A stretch of DNA of 64,000 nt from an uncultured Lachnospiraceae bacterium (GCA_947626285.1 CANQRR010000001.1:62001-126000); one strand, 5' to 3'; shown: positions 18,711-27,687, counted from the first letter of the stretch. Notes: a model not told the origin generated them from the letters alone. Numbers and translations are program-made.

Positions 18711-18791
18711 ACAAAAAGAAATGACGGTGACGTATGAAGTTGCCTGAAAAGGAAAACAAAAGTCATAGAGACAGAGAGGAGCTGGTATTTG

Positions 18792-19334
18792 ATGGGCAGA
18801 GATTTTTATATGATGCTGGGATGTCTGGCGGGCGTATTGGTCGGACTTCTGATTGCGGTGATCCTCCTGAAGATCACGAAGACAAACGGCAATTCCCACA
18901 GCGAGTATGACGAGAGGCAGACGGCTGCGAGAGGACAGGCATACAAGTATGGGTTTTTCACGTTTATGATCGGCGACGCGATCTACGCGGTTCTTTCGAC
19001 AGGCTTTGAGCGGCTCCCGCTGTGTGTGGCGTCCGCGATGGGGCTGATCATCATCCTGTCTGTGCTGGCGCAGATTTCCTACTGTATCTGGCACGACGCG
19101 TATTTCTCCCTGAATGAGAATCAGCAGCGACTGAAGGTCATATTTGCGTTGCTCGGGCTTGTGAATCTGGTGCTCTCCATTGGCAGCATCTGCGCAGGGG
19201 AGATGGTGGTGGACGGCGTTTTGCAGATCAGCAGCCTGAATCTTTTCTGCGTCGGGCTGTTCTTCGTGTTTCTGGCGGAGCTTGCGCTGAAATACAGAAA
19301 AGGCGGAGCACAGGAGGATGAGGGAGAGGCATGA
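18792..19334 (+). CDS. Small integral membrane protein paired with an XRE regulator
   Basis: A protein of 180 residues with about five hydrophobic segments (near residues 8-28, 53-73, 78-102, 116-140 and 148-166). Between the first two is the cytoplasmic motif YDERQ...RGQAYKYGFFTF, which recurs in small membrane proteins encoded next to short helix-turn-helix regulators in Firmicutes. It overlaps the regulator gene by four bases (ATGA), a sign of translational coupling. Its role may be to sense the membrane or hold the regulator, which is an inference only. The TTG at 18789 directly before ATG 18792 is an alternative start. Confidence 0.7.
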   Translation: MGRDFYMMLGCLAGVLVGLLIAVILLKITKTNGNSHSEYDERQTAARGQAYKYGFFTFMIGDAIYAVLSTGFERLPLCVASAMGLIIILSVLAQISYCIWHDAYFSLNENQQRLKVIFALLGLVNLVLSIGSICAGEMVVDGVLQISSLNLFCVGLFFVFLAELALKYRKGGAQEDEGEA

Positions 19335-19531
19335 AGAATCTGAGACTGAAAGCGGCGCGGGCGCTTCTGGATATGTCGCAGCAGGAGCTGGCGGACGCGG
19401 TGCATGTGTCGAGACAGACGATCAACGCAATCGAGAAGGGCGATTACAATCCGACGATCAAGCTCTGCCGCGCGATCTGCCGCGTGCTTGGAAAAGGACT
19501 GGACGAGCTGTTCTGGGAAGATGAGGAGTAA
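19331..19531 (+). CDS. Short XRE-family transcriptional regulator
   Basis: A helix-turn-helix protein of 66 residues consisting of little more than the DNA-binding domain. MSQQELADAVHVSRQTINAIE is the HTH, followed by NPTIKLCRAICRVLGKGLDELF, as in the YozG/Cro-like group. It overlaps the end of the membrane protein gene and precedes the ABC ATPase by 116 bases. It probably controls this cluster. Family recognition is firm; the target is inferred from position. Confidence 0.88.
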   Translation: MKNLRLKAARALLDMSQQELADAVHVSRQTINAIEKGDYNPTIKLCRAICRVLGKGLDELFWEDEE

Positions 19532-19647
19532 GGAAAAGATAAGTTTGTCAGGGGGTACAGACAGCATATTCGGAATGGAAAGCTGGTTGAGAATAGGCAT
19601 GGCGATCGTTCGAAAGAGGGACGTAAACGTGGAAAGGTAGTGAACGT

Positions 19648-20685
19648 ATGATTGAGGCAATCGAATTATGCAAGCAGTTTGAACGCAGCGTGAAGAAAGG
19701 CCGCAGGACGACGAGGGAGTCCTTTCTGGCGGTGGATCATGTGTCGCTGCAGGCGCGCCCGGGGGAGATCATCGGAATCCTGGGGCCGAACGGAGCGGGA
19801 AAGACGACGCTTCTGCGTATGCTCGGGATGCTGATGACGCCGACGAGCGGAGAGGTGCGATTGACACTATCCGCAACATCAGAGGCAGATGCACGATGCA
19901 AAGTTATGAAAGAAGAGGCTGCCGGGACATTCTGTGATTCAGAAGATAGGCCGGATCTCACGGGACGAACAGAGACCGTGATCGAGAACGAGACGGCGAA
20001 GAAGGCGGCGATTGGTTACCTGTCGGGCAACACGAAGCTCTACCCGCGTTTTTCCATCCGGGAGTACCTGCGTTTTCTCGGGGAGCTGTACGGACTGGAT
20101 CGAAAGCAGATTGAGGAGCGGACGGCGCGGATCTCCGACGTGTTGGATATGGAATCGTTTCTGGACAATCGGATCGAGAAGCTCTCGACCGGGCAGACAC
20201 AGCGGGCCTCAATCGCGCGCTGTCTGATGGCGGATCCGCAGATCTACATACTGGATGAACCGACGCTAGGGCTGGATATCCTGAGCGCGGACGCGATCAT
20301 CCACTTCATGAAGGAGCAGAAGGAGCGCGGGAAGACGGTGCTGTACTCGACGCATTACCTGGAGGAGGCGCAGTTTCTCTGCGACCGCATCTACATGATC
20401 TGCGACGGGAGGATCGTGGCGCAGGGGACGCCGTGGGAGCTGCTTGCGCAGACCGGGACGGAGAGCCTGCGGGAAGCGTTTCATCATATCTATGATATGC
20501 AGAGTACATTGCCGGGCAGAGATGCGGGCGATAGCGGAAACGGCAGGGATAGAGAGAAAGATAAAAGAAGGATCGAGGAGAGCAGAGAGCAGAACGCAGT
20601 GCCGGGGCAGAGGACCGGCGGGAGAGCGTTATCGGAAGCCCGTGGCGGAGATGACGAAAGTGAAAAAGGAGGTGCGTCCGTGTGA
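19648..20685 (+). CDS. ABC transporter ATP-binding protein (NatA-like) with inserts
   Basis: A protein of 345 residues. It shows Walker A GPNGAGKTT (near residue 50), signature LSTGQTQR, Walker B IYILDEPTLGLD and the H-loop YSTHYLEEA. The closest group is NatA-type exporter ATPases. Two features are unusual: a roughly 45-residue polar insert between the first beta-strands and the Q-loop (about residues 73-117), and a 60-residue charged tail after the ATPase core. It overlaps the permease gene by four bases (GTGA), so both are made together. Confidence 0.88.
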   Translation: MIEAIELCKQFERSVKKGRRTTRESFLAVDHVSLQARPGEIIGILGPNGAGKTTLLRMLGMLMTPTSGEVRLTLSATSEADARCKVMKEEAAGTFCDSEDRPDLTGRTETVIENETAKKAAIGYLSGNTKLYPRFSIREYLRFLGELYGLDRKQIEERTARISDVLDMESFLDNRIEKLSTGQTQRASIARCLMADPQIYILDEPTLGLDILSADAIIHFMKEQKERGKTVLYSTHYLEEAQFLCDRIYMICDGRIVAQGTPWELLAQTGTESLREAFHHIYDMQSTLPGRDAGDSGNGRDREKDKRRIEESREQNAVPGQRTGGRALSEARGGDDESEKGGASV

Positions 20686-22796
20686 GACAGGTGAAGACTC
20701 TGGTGCGCAAGGAAGTACTCGACATCCTGCGCGACAAGAAGACGCTCGTGATGATGGTGGTCGTGCCGGTGCTTTTGTATCCGCTGATCATCATCGGGAT
20801 GTCCCTCGCGTTCAGCTTTATGATGCAGAGTCAGGAGAGCAAAGAGCACAGTGTGGGCTATTCGGCCGAGTATCAGGAGATGGTGGACGAATTGCAGGAT
20901 CTGTACACGATAAATGGGGAAGCCGCGGAAATGACAGAGGACGCAAAGGTGGTCGAAAAGCCGGAAAACGCGGATGCCGCGGCCGATACAAAAGCCATAG
21001 ATGACACAGAAGCCGGGGAGGAATTGGTCAAGCTGACATTTGTTCCGGCGGAAGCGGGGAAAGAGGACGAGGTAAAAGAGAAGACGGACGCCTGGATGGA
21101 GATTTCCAGAGCGGAAAACGACGCGTGGCATGTGACGGTGCAGTTCAAATCCTCCGATGAGACCTCCTCCTACACGAATGAGGCGCTCGCGGATCTGCTT
21201 GAGGCATACCGGGAGCAGCTTCTGGAGGAAAATCTTGTCGCGCAGGGGCTGGATGAGGAATTCCTGCATCCGGTCGTCTATGAGGAGAAAGACCAGACGC
21301 CGGCGTCGGAGAGTTTCGGCATGGATATCGGCGGAAGCATTGGGATGATACTGATCGTGACGATCCTTCTGGGCGCGGTCTATCCGGCGATCGACGCGAC
21401 GGCGGGAGAGAAGGAGCGAGGTACACTGGAGACGCTGCTGACGCTTCCCGTGACAAACTTTCAGATGATATTGAGCAAATATATTTCCGTGGCGCTCTTT
21501 GCTTGTGTGACGGCGGTGCTGTCGCTCCTGTCGCTCGGTGGTTCCGTGCTGTTTCTGATGTTCGGGCTCTCTCCGGAGCTGGCGGAGCAGATGGGAGACT
21601 TCTCGTTTGCGGCACTTTTGGGACAGCTTCCGCTGCTTGTCGTGACATTGATCGTGACGGCACTTCTGGTTACGGCATTGTGCATGTGCTTCTGTGTGTT
21701 CGCGCGGAGCTTCAAGGAGGCGAACAACTATGTGACGCCGGTGCTCTTCGTCGTGATGCTCGCGTCGATGACGGCGATGCTTCCATCGGTGCGACTGGAC
21801 TATCGGACGGCGCTGATCCCGGTCGTCAACGTGTCCCTGATGGTGAAGCAGATCATCTCACAGCAGTTTGACGCGGGCCTGGTCGGGACGACGATTCTGG
21901 TGAATTTCGGTTACAGCGTCGTGATCGTCTGGATCCTGGCGCGCATGTACAACAGTGAAGACATTCTGTTCTCGGACGGCTTCCGCGGGATGCGGTTGTT
22001 TCAGAGGCGATCAGAGATCCGCAGAGGGACGGTGCCCGGCACGGGCGATCTGGTCATCAGCATTGCGGTCGTCCTCCTGCTCGTTCTCTACGCCGGCATG
22101 GCGGTGACGGCGCGCAGCACGCTTGCGGGGACAGTCGTGACAGAGCTCATCATTCTGGCGGTTCCGCTATTCGCCGTCTGGTATATGAAGTCGGACGCGC
22201 GCAGGCTGTTCCGGCTGCGGAAGCCGTCCGTGAGCGCCTGCGCAGGCGGGATCCTGCTGTATCTGGGCGTCTATATGCTGGGACTCTTCTGCAGTATGAT
22301 CGCGATCTGGCTTCTGCCCGGAAGCGCGCAGAGCATGGAGGGAGCGTACGAGGGCATCCTCATGCAGCCGCTGCCGATCCTGCTTTTTGTGATGGCGGTC
22401 ATGCCGGCGGTCTGTGAGGAGCTTTTGTTCCGCGGCTACCTGTTCGGGAGTCTGCGGGAACACGTGAAATGCGGTTGGGCGGTCGTGCTCTCGGCTCTTG
22501 TATTCGCCGCGTTTCACATGAGCCTCGTAAAGCTCCCGGCGACCTTCCTGCTTGGCTTCGGCTTTGCCTTCATTGTCTGGAAGGGCGGCAGCATCTATGT
22601 GACGATGGCTCTGCACTTCCTGAATAACGCGTTTTCAGCGCTCGCCATGAAATATCCCGAACAGGCGGCGAAGCTCTTTCCGCTTCTTGTGAAGGACGAA
22701 TTCACGGCCGTAGAGATGGGGATCCTACTCGTTGCCGGGCTGGTGCTCGCGGCCGCCGGAATCGCGATCTTGACAAGAAAAAAGGAACGCCGATAG
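20682..22796 (+). CDS. ABC-2 type permease fused to a CPBP (CAAX-type) intramembrane protease
   Basis: A protein of 704 residues. The N-terminal 420 resemble NatB/ABC-2 permeases: a cytoplasmic start, first span near residue 20, a large external domain (about 45-205) and five more spans. The C-terminal part has the CPBP protease motifs in membrane segments: EELLFR near 579-584, a histidine in FAAFH near 612 and HFLNN near 645. Similar permease/protease fusions are known in Firmicutes. The complex with the upstream ATPase may export a peptide or ion while the protease trims or disables a partner; the substrate is unknown. Start is GTG 20682 behind AAGGAGG. Confidence 0.88.
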   Translation: MRQVKTLVRKEVLDILRDKKTLVMMVVVPVLLYPLIIIGMSLAFSFMMQSQESKEHSVGYSAEYQEMVDELQDLYTINGEAAEMTEDAKVVEKPENADAAADTKAIDDTEAGEELVKLTFVPAEAGKEDEVKEKTDAWMEISRAENDAWHVTVQFKSSDETSSYTNEALADLLEAYREQLLEENLVAQGLDEEFLHPVVYEEKDQTPASESFGMDIGGSIGMILIVTILLGAVYPAIDATAGEKERGTLETLLTLPVTNFQMILSKYISVALFACVTAVLSLLSLGGSVLFLMFGLSPELAEQMGDFSFAALLGQLPLLVVTLIVTALLVTALCMCFCVFARSFKEANNYVTPVLFVVMLASMTAMLPSVRLDYRTALIPVVNVSLMVKQIISQQFDAGLVGTTILVNFGYSVVIVWILARMYNSEDILFSDGFRGMRLFQRRSEIRRGTVPGTGDLVISIAVVLLLVLYAGMAVTARSTLAGTVVTELIILAVPLFAVWYMKSDARRLFRLRKPSVSACAGGILLYLGVYMLGLFCSMIAIWLLPGSAQSMEGAYEGILMQPLPILLFVMAVMPAVCEELLFRGYLFGSLREHVKCGWAVVLSALVFAAFHMSLVKLPATFLLGFGFAFIVWKGGSIYVTMALHFLNNAFSALAMKYPEQAAKLFPLLVKDEFTAVEMGILLVAGLVLAAAGIAILTRKKERR

Positions 22797-22835
22797 GCAT
22801 TCCTTCCCAAAAACCTGATGTATTAGTGTTTAGTT

Positions 22836-22965
22836 AGACAGGAACCGCAAGGATTTCCCGGGCTTTTCCGGCACAAACCGAAGAAAGAAAACTTTTCGTT
22901 TCCCAATGTGTATCTACGGTTTTGCCGGGAAGGTTCCCAGGAAGGGTACCGTGCGGTTCCGTCCG
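22836..22965 (+). repeat. 130-bp dispersed imperfect palindrome, copy 1
   Basis: The sequence from TAGACAGGAACCGCA to GTGCGGTTCCGTCCG matches 63118-63248 almost throughout (roughly 85-90% by eye). The ends are related inversely (GGAACCGCA against TGCGGTTCC), and inner blocks CCGGCACAAA and TTTTGCCGG can also pair, giving one long imperfect hairpin. It lies between two convergent genes. The 171-base gap holds nothing else. Confidence 0.85.
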
Positions 22966-22967
22966 TT

Positions 22968-23762
22968 TTATCCGAGTAGCGCCGAATCATTCGAGAACTG
23001 CTCACCGCTGACCCGTTCAAACTGGTCGAGCAGGTCTCGCACGGTCAGCTTCTTTTTCTCCTCACCCTCGATGTCGAGGATGATCTTTCCGTCCATCATC
23101 ATGATCAGGCGGTTGCCGTGGCGGATCGCGTCTTTCATATTATGCGTGATCATCAGCGTTGTCAGATGGTCGCGGTTCACGATCATATCGGTGATCTCAA
23201 GCACCTTGGCAGCTGTCTTCGGGTCGAGCGCAGCCGTGTGCTCGTCGAGCAGCAGAAGCTTCGGCTTCTTGAGCGTCGCCATCAAAAGCGTCAGCGCCTG
23301 GCGCTGTCCGCCGGAGAGCAGGCCGACCTTTGAGGTCAGACGGTCCTCCAGTCCAAGTCCCAGGATCTTCAACAATTCCCGGTATTCCTCACGCTCCCCG
23401 GCGGTGATGCCGGATTTCAGGAGACGCCGCTTTCCACGGCGTTTCGCCAGCGCGAGGTTTTCCTCGATGCCCATCGTGGCGGCTGTGCCGGTCATCGGGT
23501 CCTGGAAGACGCGTCCGAGATAGATCGCGCGTTTGTGTTCCGGGAGCTTTGTCACGTCAATGCCGTCGATCAGGATCTGCCCTTCGTCGACCAGCCAGGT
23601 GCCGGCCACGGCGTTGAGCATTGTGGATTTCCCGGCGCCGTTGCCGCCGATCACAGTGACGAATTCCCCCTCTTTGATACTTAAGGAGAGTCCGTTCAAC
23701 GCGGTCTTTTCATTGATCGTTCCGGGATTAAAGGTCTTGTAAAGATTTTTCAGCTCAAGCAT
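22968..23762 (-). CDS. ABC transporter ATP-binding protein of a TrpXYZ-type importer
   Basis: A protein of 264 residues with Walker A GGNGAGKST near residue 38, signature LLSGGQRQAL and Walker B LLLLDEHTAALD, the DEHT form being typical of this importer family. It energises uptake of the ligand bound by the upstream substrate-binding protein, possibly an aromatic amino acid. Its start overlaps the end of the permease gene by eight bases, so it is translated from the same mRNA. Confidence 0.9.
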   Translation of the reverse strand: MLELKNLYKTFNPGTINEKTALNGLSLSIKEGEFVTVIGGNGAGKSTMLNAVAGTWLVDEGQILIDGIDVTKLPEHKRAIYLGRVFQDPMTGTAATMGIEENLALAKRRGKRRLLKSGITAGEREEYRELLKILGLGLEDRLTSKVGLLSGGQRQALTLLMATLKKPKLLLLDEHTAALDPKTAAKVLEITDMIVNRDHLTTLMITHNMKDAIRHGNRLIMMMDGKIILDIEGEEKKKLTVRDLLDQFERVSGEQFSNDSALLG

Positions 23763-24681
23763 TGGCGTTTCCTCCCTTCTTCACCGGTTTCGAGAAATAT
23801 CTGCTCTTCCAATACGGGAAGGCCAGGAAGACTGCCACGACGAGCGCGGACAGAAGTTTCAGCAGGTCGGTGTCGATGCCCATCCAGATGACGACCTGGA
23901 GCACCAGGTAGTAGAGGATGGAGCCGAGCGCCACGCTTAAGAGACGCAGGGCGAAGTTGTGGAAGATGTGTCCGAAGATCGCTTCGCCGATGATGACGGC
24001 GGCCAGTCCGATGACGATCGCGCCGCGTCCCATGTTGACATCCGCGAATCCCTGATACTGCGCCAGCAGCGCGCTGGAGAAAGCGACCAGCCCGTTCGAG
24101 AGCATCAGACCGAGCACTTTGTTGAAATTCGTGTTGATACCCTGCGCGCGGGACATGTTCGGGTTGCAGCCGGTCGCGCGCAGCGAGCAGCCAAGTTCCG
24201 TGCCGAAGAACCAGTACAGAAGCGCGATCAGAACGATGATGATGACCGCGACGATGAAGATCGTGTTCTGCCAGAACGGTACACCCCGGATGTAGCGCAG
24301 CGAGACCAGGAGGTTGTAGTTGCTCACGTTGATCGCCTGGTTCGCTTTACCCATGATCTTCAGGTTGATCGAGTAGAGCGAGAGCTGTGTGAGAATGCCG
24401 GAAAGAATGGCCGGGATTCCCATGAAAGTGTGGAAGATGCCGGTCATCAGTCCGGCGAGCATTCCGACGCCTGTGGCTGCCAGCATCGCCGGCCACACGC
24501 CCCAGCCGGCCATCATGAGCATGACGCACACGGCGCCGCCGGTGCACATCGTGCCGTCTACGGTCAGATCCGCGACATCCAGGATGCGGAACGTTAAGTA
24601 GACGCCGATCGCCATGATACCCCAGATCAGTCCCTGTGCGGCTGCGCCCGGCATCGCGTTGATGAGATTCATAATATTCAT
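23755..24681 (-). CDS. ABC transporter permease of a TrpXYZ-type importer
   Basis: A very hydrophobic protein of 308 residues with about eight membrane segments. It belongs to the branched-chain-like permease group (IAVGVYLTFRILDVADLTVDG style N-terminus and FSSALLAQYQGFADVNMGRG) found beside ABC_sub_bind proteins. It starts at ATG 24681 behind GGAGG on the minus strand. It lies 160 bases after the binding-protein gene, from which it is separated by two hairpins that probably lower its expression. Confidence 0.9.
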   Translation of the reverse strand: MNIMNLINAMPGAAAQGLIWGIMAIGVYLTFRILDVADLTVDGTMCTGGAVCVMLMMAGWGVWPAMLAATGVGMLAGLMTGIFHTFMGIPAILSGILTQLSLYSINLKIMGKANQAINVSNYNLLVSLRYIRGVPFWQNTIFIVAVIIIVLIALLYWFFGTELGCSLRATGCNPNMSRAQGINTNFNKVLGLMLSNGLVAFSSALLAQYQGFADVNMGRGAIVIGLAAVIIGEAIFGHIFHNFALRLLSVALGSILYYLVLQVVIWMGIDTDLLKLLSALVVAVFLAFPYWKSRYFSKPVKKGGNANA

Positions 24682-24743
24682 GTCAATCCTCCGTAATTGT
24701 CCAGACAGCCCTGCTTCTTTGCGGCACAGAGCGTGGATACAGG

Positions 24744-24772
24744 AAAGCGGACAGGCGCCTGTCCGTTTCTAA
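24744..24772 (-). terminator. Second hairpin between binding-protein and permease genes
   Basis: A perfect palindrome CGGACAGGCGCCTGTCCG extended by AAA/TTT at the sides. The T run is short, so it may be a partial terminator or an mRNA-protecting stem. Confidence 0.55.
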
Positions 24773-24774
24773 AA

Positions 24775-24814
24775 CAACAGCGAGAGAGGAACATCCTTTC
24801 CCGCTGTCGTTTAT
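24775..24814 (-). terminator. Terminator after the TrpX-like gene
   Basis: Read on the minus strand, ACAGCG with AAGGA pairs with CCT and CGCTGT and is followed by TGTTTTA, 28 bases after the stop. Confidence 0.6.
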
Positions 24815-24841
24815 GTGAAGTGGTAAATTTGTCCGTATGAA

Positions 24842-25828
24842 TTATGCCTCAGTCTCAGACTCAGCTTCCTCAGCAGCCTCGATCGCTACATAGTCGTCCG
24901 GGATGGTAACGCCCAGTTCCTCGCAGAGCGTAGCGTTGTACTTCTTCGTGAACTGAGGAGCGTACTCGATCGGCATCTCCTCTACCTTGGACTCGCCGGT
25001 CAGAATCTTGGCCGCCATCTTGCCGGTCGCAACGCCGAGGTCATAGTAGTCGATGGAAAGAGTCGCAACGCCGCAGCCCGCGCAGATGCCTTCCTCGCCT
25101 GCGATGATCGGAACGCCTGCCGGTACGCAGATGTTGGAGATGATCTCGGTATTGGAAGCAGCCGTGTTGTCGGTCGGAACATACATAACGTCGCTCTCGT
25201 CCGCAGCCGTCGTGCAGACAGCGCTCAGATCGTTGGAATCCGAAAATGCATACTGCTTGCAGGTGTAGCCGAGCTCCTCGAGAGCAGCCTGTACCGTGTC
25301 TACCTGGTACTGAGAATTCGCCTCGGCGGAACAGTACAGAAGACCGACGTTCTTTGCATCCGGGAACAGCTCATTGAGCATTGCTGCCTGCTCGTCAAGC
25401 GGAGCCAGGTCGGAAGTGCCGGAGATGTTCGTGCCTACGGTGCCGCTGAAGTCCTCGATGCCGAGCGCCACGCCGTACTCGGTAACGGATGTGCCGAGGA
25501 TCGGGATCGTGTCGGTAGCAGCCTGCGCGGCCTGCAGAGCCGGGGTAGCGTTTGCAAGGATCAGGTCAACGTTGTTCGATACGAAACTGTTAACGATCGT
25601 GGAGCAGGTATTGGAATCGCCCTGCGCGTTCTGCTCGTCAAAGGTGACCGCATCGCCGAGCTCCTCGGTGAGGGCGTCTTTGAAGCCCTGGGTAGCGGCG
25701 TCAAGCGCAACGTGCTGAACAAGCTGGCAGATACCTACGTTATAAGTTTCTTCTGCGCTTACATTCATTCCTACGATGCTTCCAGCCATAACCGCAGAAA
25801 GCACAACAGCAGCAACTTGTTTTTTCAT
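24842..25828 (-). CDS. TrpX-like substrate-binding protein without lipobox
   Basis: A protein of 328 residues of the ABC_sub_bind family (PF04392). The mature part begins YNVGICQLVQHVALDAATQG and contains NATPALQAAQAATDTIPILG, GTSDLAPLDEQ and VPTDNTAASNTEIISNI, all typical of the group linked to tryptophan/tyrosine uptake. The signal peptide ends NVSAEET and has no cysteine, so the usual lipid anchor seems to be missing. ATG 25828 is chosen because GAGGAGG precedes it by eight bases; the longer frame has no good start. Expression is expected to exceed that of the permease because of downstream terminators. Confidence 0.9.
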   Translation of the reverse strand: MKKQVAAVVLSAVMAGSIVGMNVSAEETYNVGICQLVQHVALDAATQGFKDALTEELGDAVTFDEQNAQGDSNTCSTIVNSFVSNNVDLILANATPALQAAQAATDTIPILGTSVTEYGVALGIEDFSGTVGTNISGTSDLAPLDEQAAMLNELFPDAKNVGLLYCSAEANSQYQVDTVQAALEELGYTCKQYAFSDSNDLSAVCTTAADESDVMYVPTDNTAASNTEIISNICVPAGVPIIAGEEGICAGCGVATLSIDYYDLGVATGKMAAKILTGESKVEEMPIEYAPQFTKKYNATLCEELGVTIPDDYVAIEAAEEAESETEA

Positions 25829-25906
25829 TGTGTTATCCTCCTCAAAAAATATGTACATAATAGATGTCGACAGAAGACGGAATCCCGCCTGTCCGCGAAC
25901 GTTTGT

Positions 25907-25935
25907 ATTATATCGCTTTAAAGCAAAGAAGTCAA
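25907..25935 (-). promoter_or_regulatory. Sigma-A promoter of the TrpX-like operon
   Basis: On the minus strand TTGACT (25935-25930) and a perfect TATAAT (25912-25907) are 17 bases apart. The leader is about 70 bases, too short for a T-box. AT-rich ATGTTAAAAT repeats at 25956-25990 lie just upstream and may act as an UP element for this or the opposite promoter. Confidence 0.8.
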
Positions 25936-26003
25936 TACGAACAAACCAAAAATGCATATGTTAAAATATGTTAAAAATATGTTAAAATATATTTAAATAA
26001 ATA

Positions 26004-26032
26004 TTGAATATAGAGAGGGGATATGATAAAAT
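26004..26032 (+). promoter_or_regulatory. Probable promoter of the LRR/Ig surface protein gene
   Basis: TTGAAT (26004-26009) and TAAAAT (26027-26032) are 17 bases apart. It diverges from the TrpX-like operon promoter. Confidence 0.6.
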
Positions 26033-26090
26033 CAAATCAAAGCGAATGTATCTGAATGAATATTCGGGGAGAAAGGGGAGCAGATCTATT

Positions 26091-27662
26091 ATGAGACAAA
26101 AGAGATACAGGTGGAGCCTTCTGGTGTTGATGACAGCTATGTTGCTGTTTGGCACAATGGCGGTGCAGGCAAGTGAAACAGAAAAGCAGCCGGAAACACA
26201 GCCAGAAACACAGCAGACAGGACCGGCAGAGATCGCCCGGGCCAAGTGTGGCCTTACCGCAACGGGAGTGCTTACCGCGGACGGAGTTCTTACCGTGACA
26301 GGCAGTGGAAAAGTGGATGATTGTAAAACTACGCAGAGCTGGTTTTACAGTTACAGAAATCAGATCACTAAGATCGTGATCGGATCCGGCATTACCAAGA
26401 TCGGAGAGTATGCGTTTGAGGGGACGGCATGTCGGGAGCTGGTGATCGGTCCGGACGTCGAGGCGATCAGAACCCGTGCATTCTGGAAGTCTCCTTATCT
26501 GCAGAGCGTCACGATACCGGACAAAGTCAGACGGATCGGTCCGGGAGCGTTTCGGGAGAGCGGAGTGGCGAGCTGCGTGCTTGGCAAGGGGCTCGAGACG
26601 ATCGGGGACTACGCGTTTTATAAGACGCCGCTGGCTTCAGTTGCGATCCCGGAGAGCGTCAAGACGATTGGACAGCGGGCGTTTCTGGATACTCCGCTTA
26701 CCAATGTGACGATCCCGCGAAATGTTACTACGATCAGAACGCATGCGTTCGGCAGCGTCAACGCAATAATTTATAGTCCGAATGTCGCATTTGAGGCTAA
26801 CGCGTTTGGAAGCGGATCGGCGCTTACAGTCCTGGAAGGTTCAGCCACGGAAATAAATGCCAAAAACAGAGGTTTTACCGTCAATTGCTTTGAATGCAGA
26901 CTGGCGGACGGTACTCCTCTGCCCAAACACGACAGCCTGGATGCCGGAAGAGTCACCAAAGAGCCTACCTGTACTGCGCAGGGGGAGAAGACTTATACCT
27001 GTTCCAGGTGCGGTAAGACAGTAGTCGAGTATCTTCCGATGGTGCCGCACACCTACGGGGAGTGGACAGTCGTGTCGCAGGCGACGATTTCTGAGAAAGG
27101 ACTTCGCAGCAGGCTGTGTACGGTGTGCAGACATATGGAAGTGGAAGATCTGGCGAAAGTTCAGCCCACGCTCGCATTAAATTCGGATCAGGTGGTGCTG
27201 AACGCAGGCGGAAGCTATAAGCTTAAGGTGACCGTAAAGAGCCCCGGAGATTATGTCGCGAAGTGGACGAGTTCCAATAAGAAGGTTGCCACAGTGACCT
27301 CCGGCGGAAAAATCAAGGCAAAGGCGCCCGGGAAGACCACGATCAAGGTCAAGATGGACAGCGGGCTGAGCGCGAAAGTGAAGGTGACCGTCCAGAAGGC
27401 CGGTACCACGAGCCTCAAGGTCTCGGCCAAAGGGGCGAAGCTGACAGGCAAGAAGGTCACCGTAAAGGCGAAAAAGTCGTTTACGCTGGTGGCGAAAGTG
27501 AAGCCGTCAAATTCAACGGACAAAGTGAAGTTCTCGTCGTCCAACAAGAAGGTAGCGACGGTGTCTTTCAGCGGAAAAGTGACCGCTAAAAAGAAAGGAA
27601 GGACGAAGATCACCGTCAAGTCGGGCAAGATCAAGACGACGATCACTGTCACGGTAAAATAG
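26091..27662 (+). CDS. Secreted BspA-like leucine-rich repeat protein with Ig-like domains
   Basis: A protein of 523 residues with a signal peptide (basic start, hydrophobic core, cut near VQASE). Residues about 60-260 hold five or six LRR_5 repeats of the BspA type (IGEYAFEGTACRELVI, IGDYAFYKTPLASVAI). A cysteine-containing segment follows (CTAQGEKTYTCSRCGK, then RSRLCTVCRH), like those in many clostridial surface proteins. The C-terminal 150 residues are two BIG2-type Ig-like domains (SSNKKVATVTSGGKIKAKAPG and a second copy). No LPXTG or dockerin is seen. It is probably an adhesin or host-contact protein. Confidence 0.85.
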   Translation: MRQKRYRWSLLVLMTAMLLFGTMAVQASETEKQPETQPETQQTGPAEIARAKCGLTATGVLTADGVLTVTGSGKVDDCKTTQSWFYSYRNQITKIVIGSGITKIGEYAFEGTACRELVIGPDVEAIRTRAFWKSPYLQSVTIPDKVRRIGPGAFRESGVASCVLGKGLETIGDYAFYKTPLASVAIPESVKTIGQRAFLDTPLTNVTIPRNVTTIRTHAFGSVNAIIYSPNVAFEANAFGSGSALTVLEGSATEINAKNRGFTVNCFECRLADGTPLPKHDSLDAGRVTKEPTCTAQGEKTYTCSRCGKTVVEYLPMVPHTYGEWTVVSQATISEKGLRSRLCTVCRHMEVEDLAKVQPTLALNSDQVVLNAGGSYKLKVTVKSPGDYVAKWTSSNKKVATVTSGGKIKAKAPGKTTIKVKMDSGLSAKVKVTVQKAGTTSLKVSAKGAKLTGKKVTVKAKKSFTLVAKVKPSNSTDKVKFSSSNKKVATVSFSGKVTAKKKGRTKITVKSGKIKTTITVTVK

Positions 27663-27687
27663 GACCGCGGCAGCAGACGGATCAACA

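Noticed and set aside
22823-23020. 65-codon minus-strand frame between the permease-protease gene and the ABC ATPase gene
   Set aside because: It is made mostly of the 130-bp dispersed repeat and has no ribosome binding site; a similar frame arises at the second copy.
25829-25906. T-box leader of the TrpX-like operon
   Set aside because: The leader from the promoter to the start is about 70 bases, far too short, and no T-box sequence is seen.
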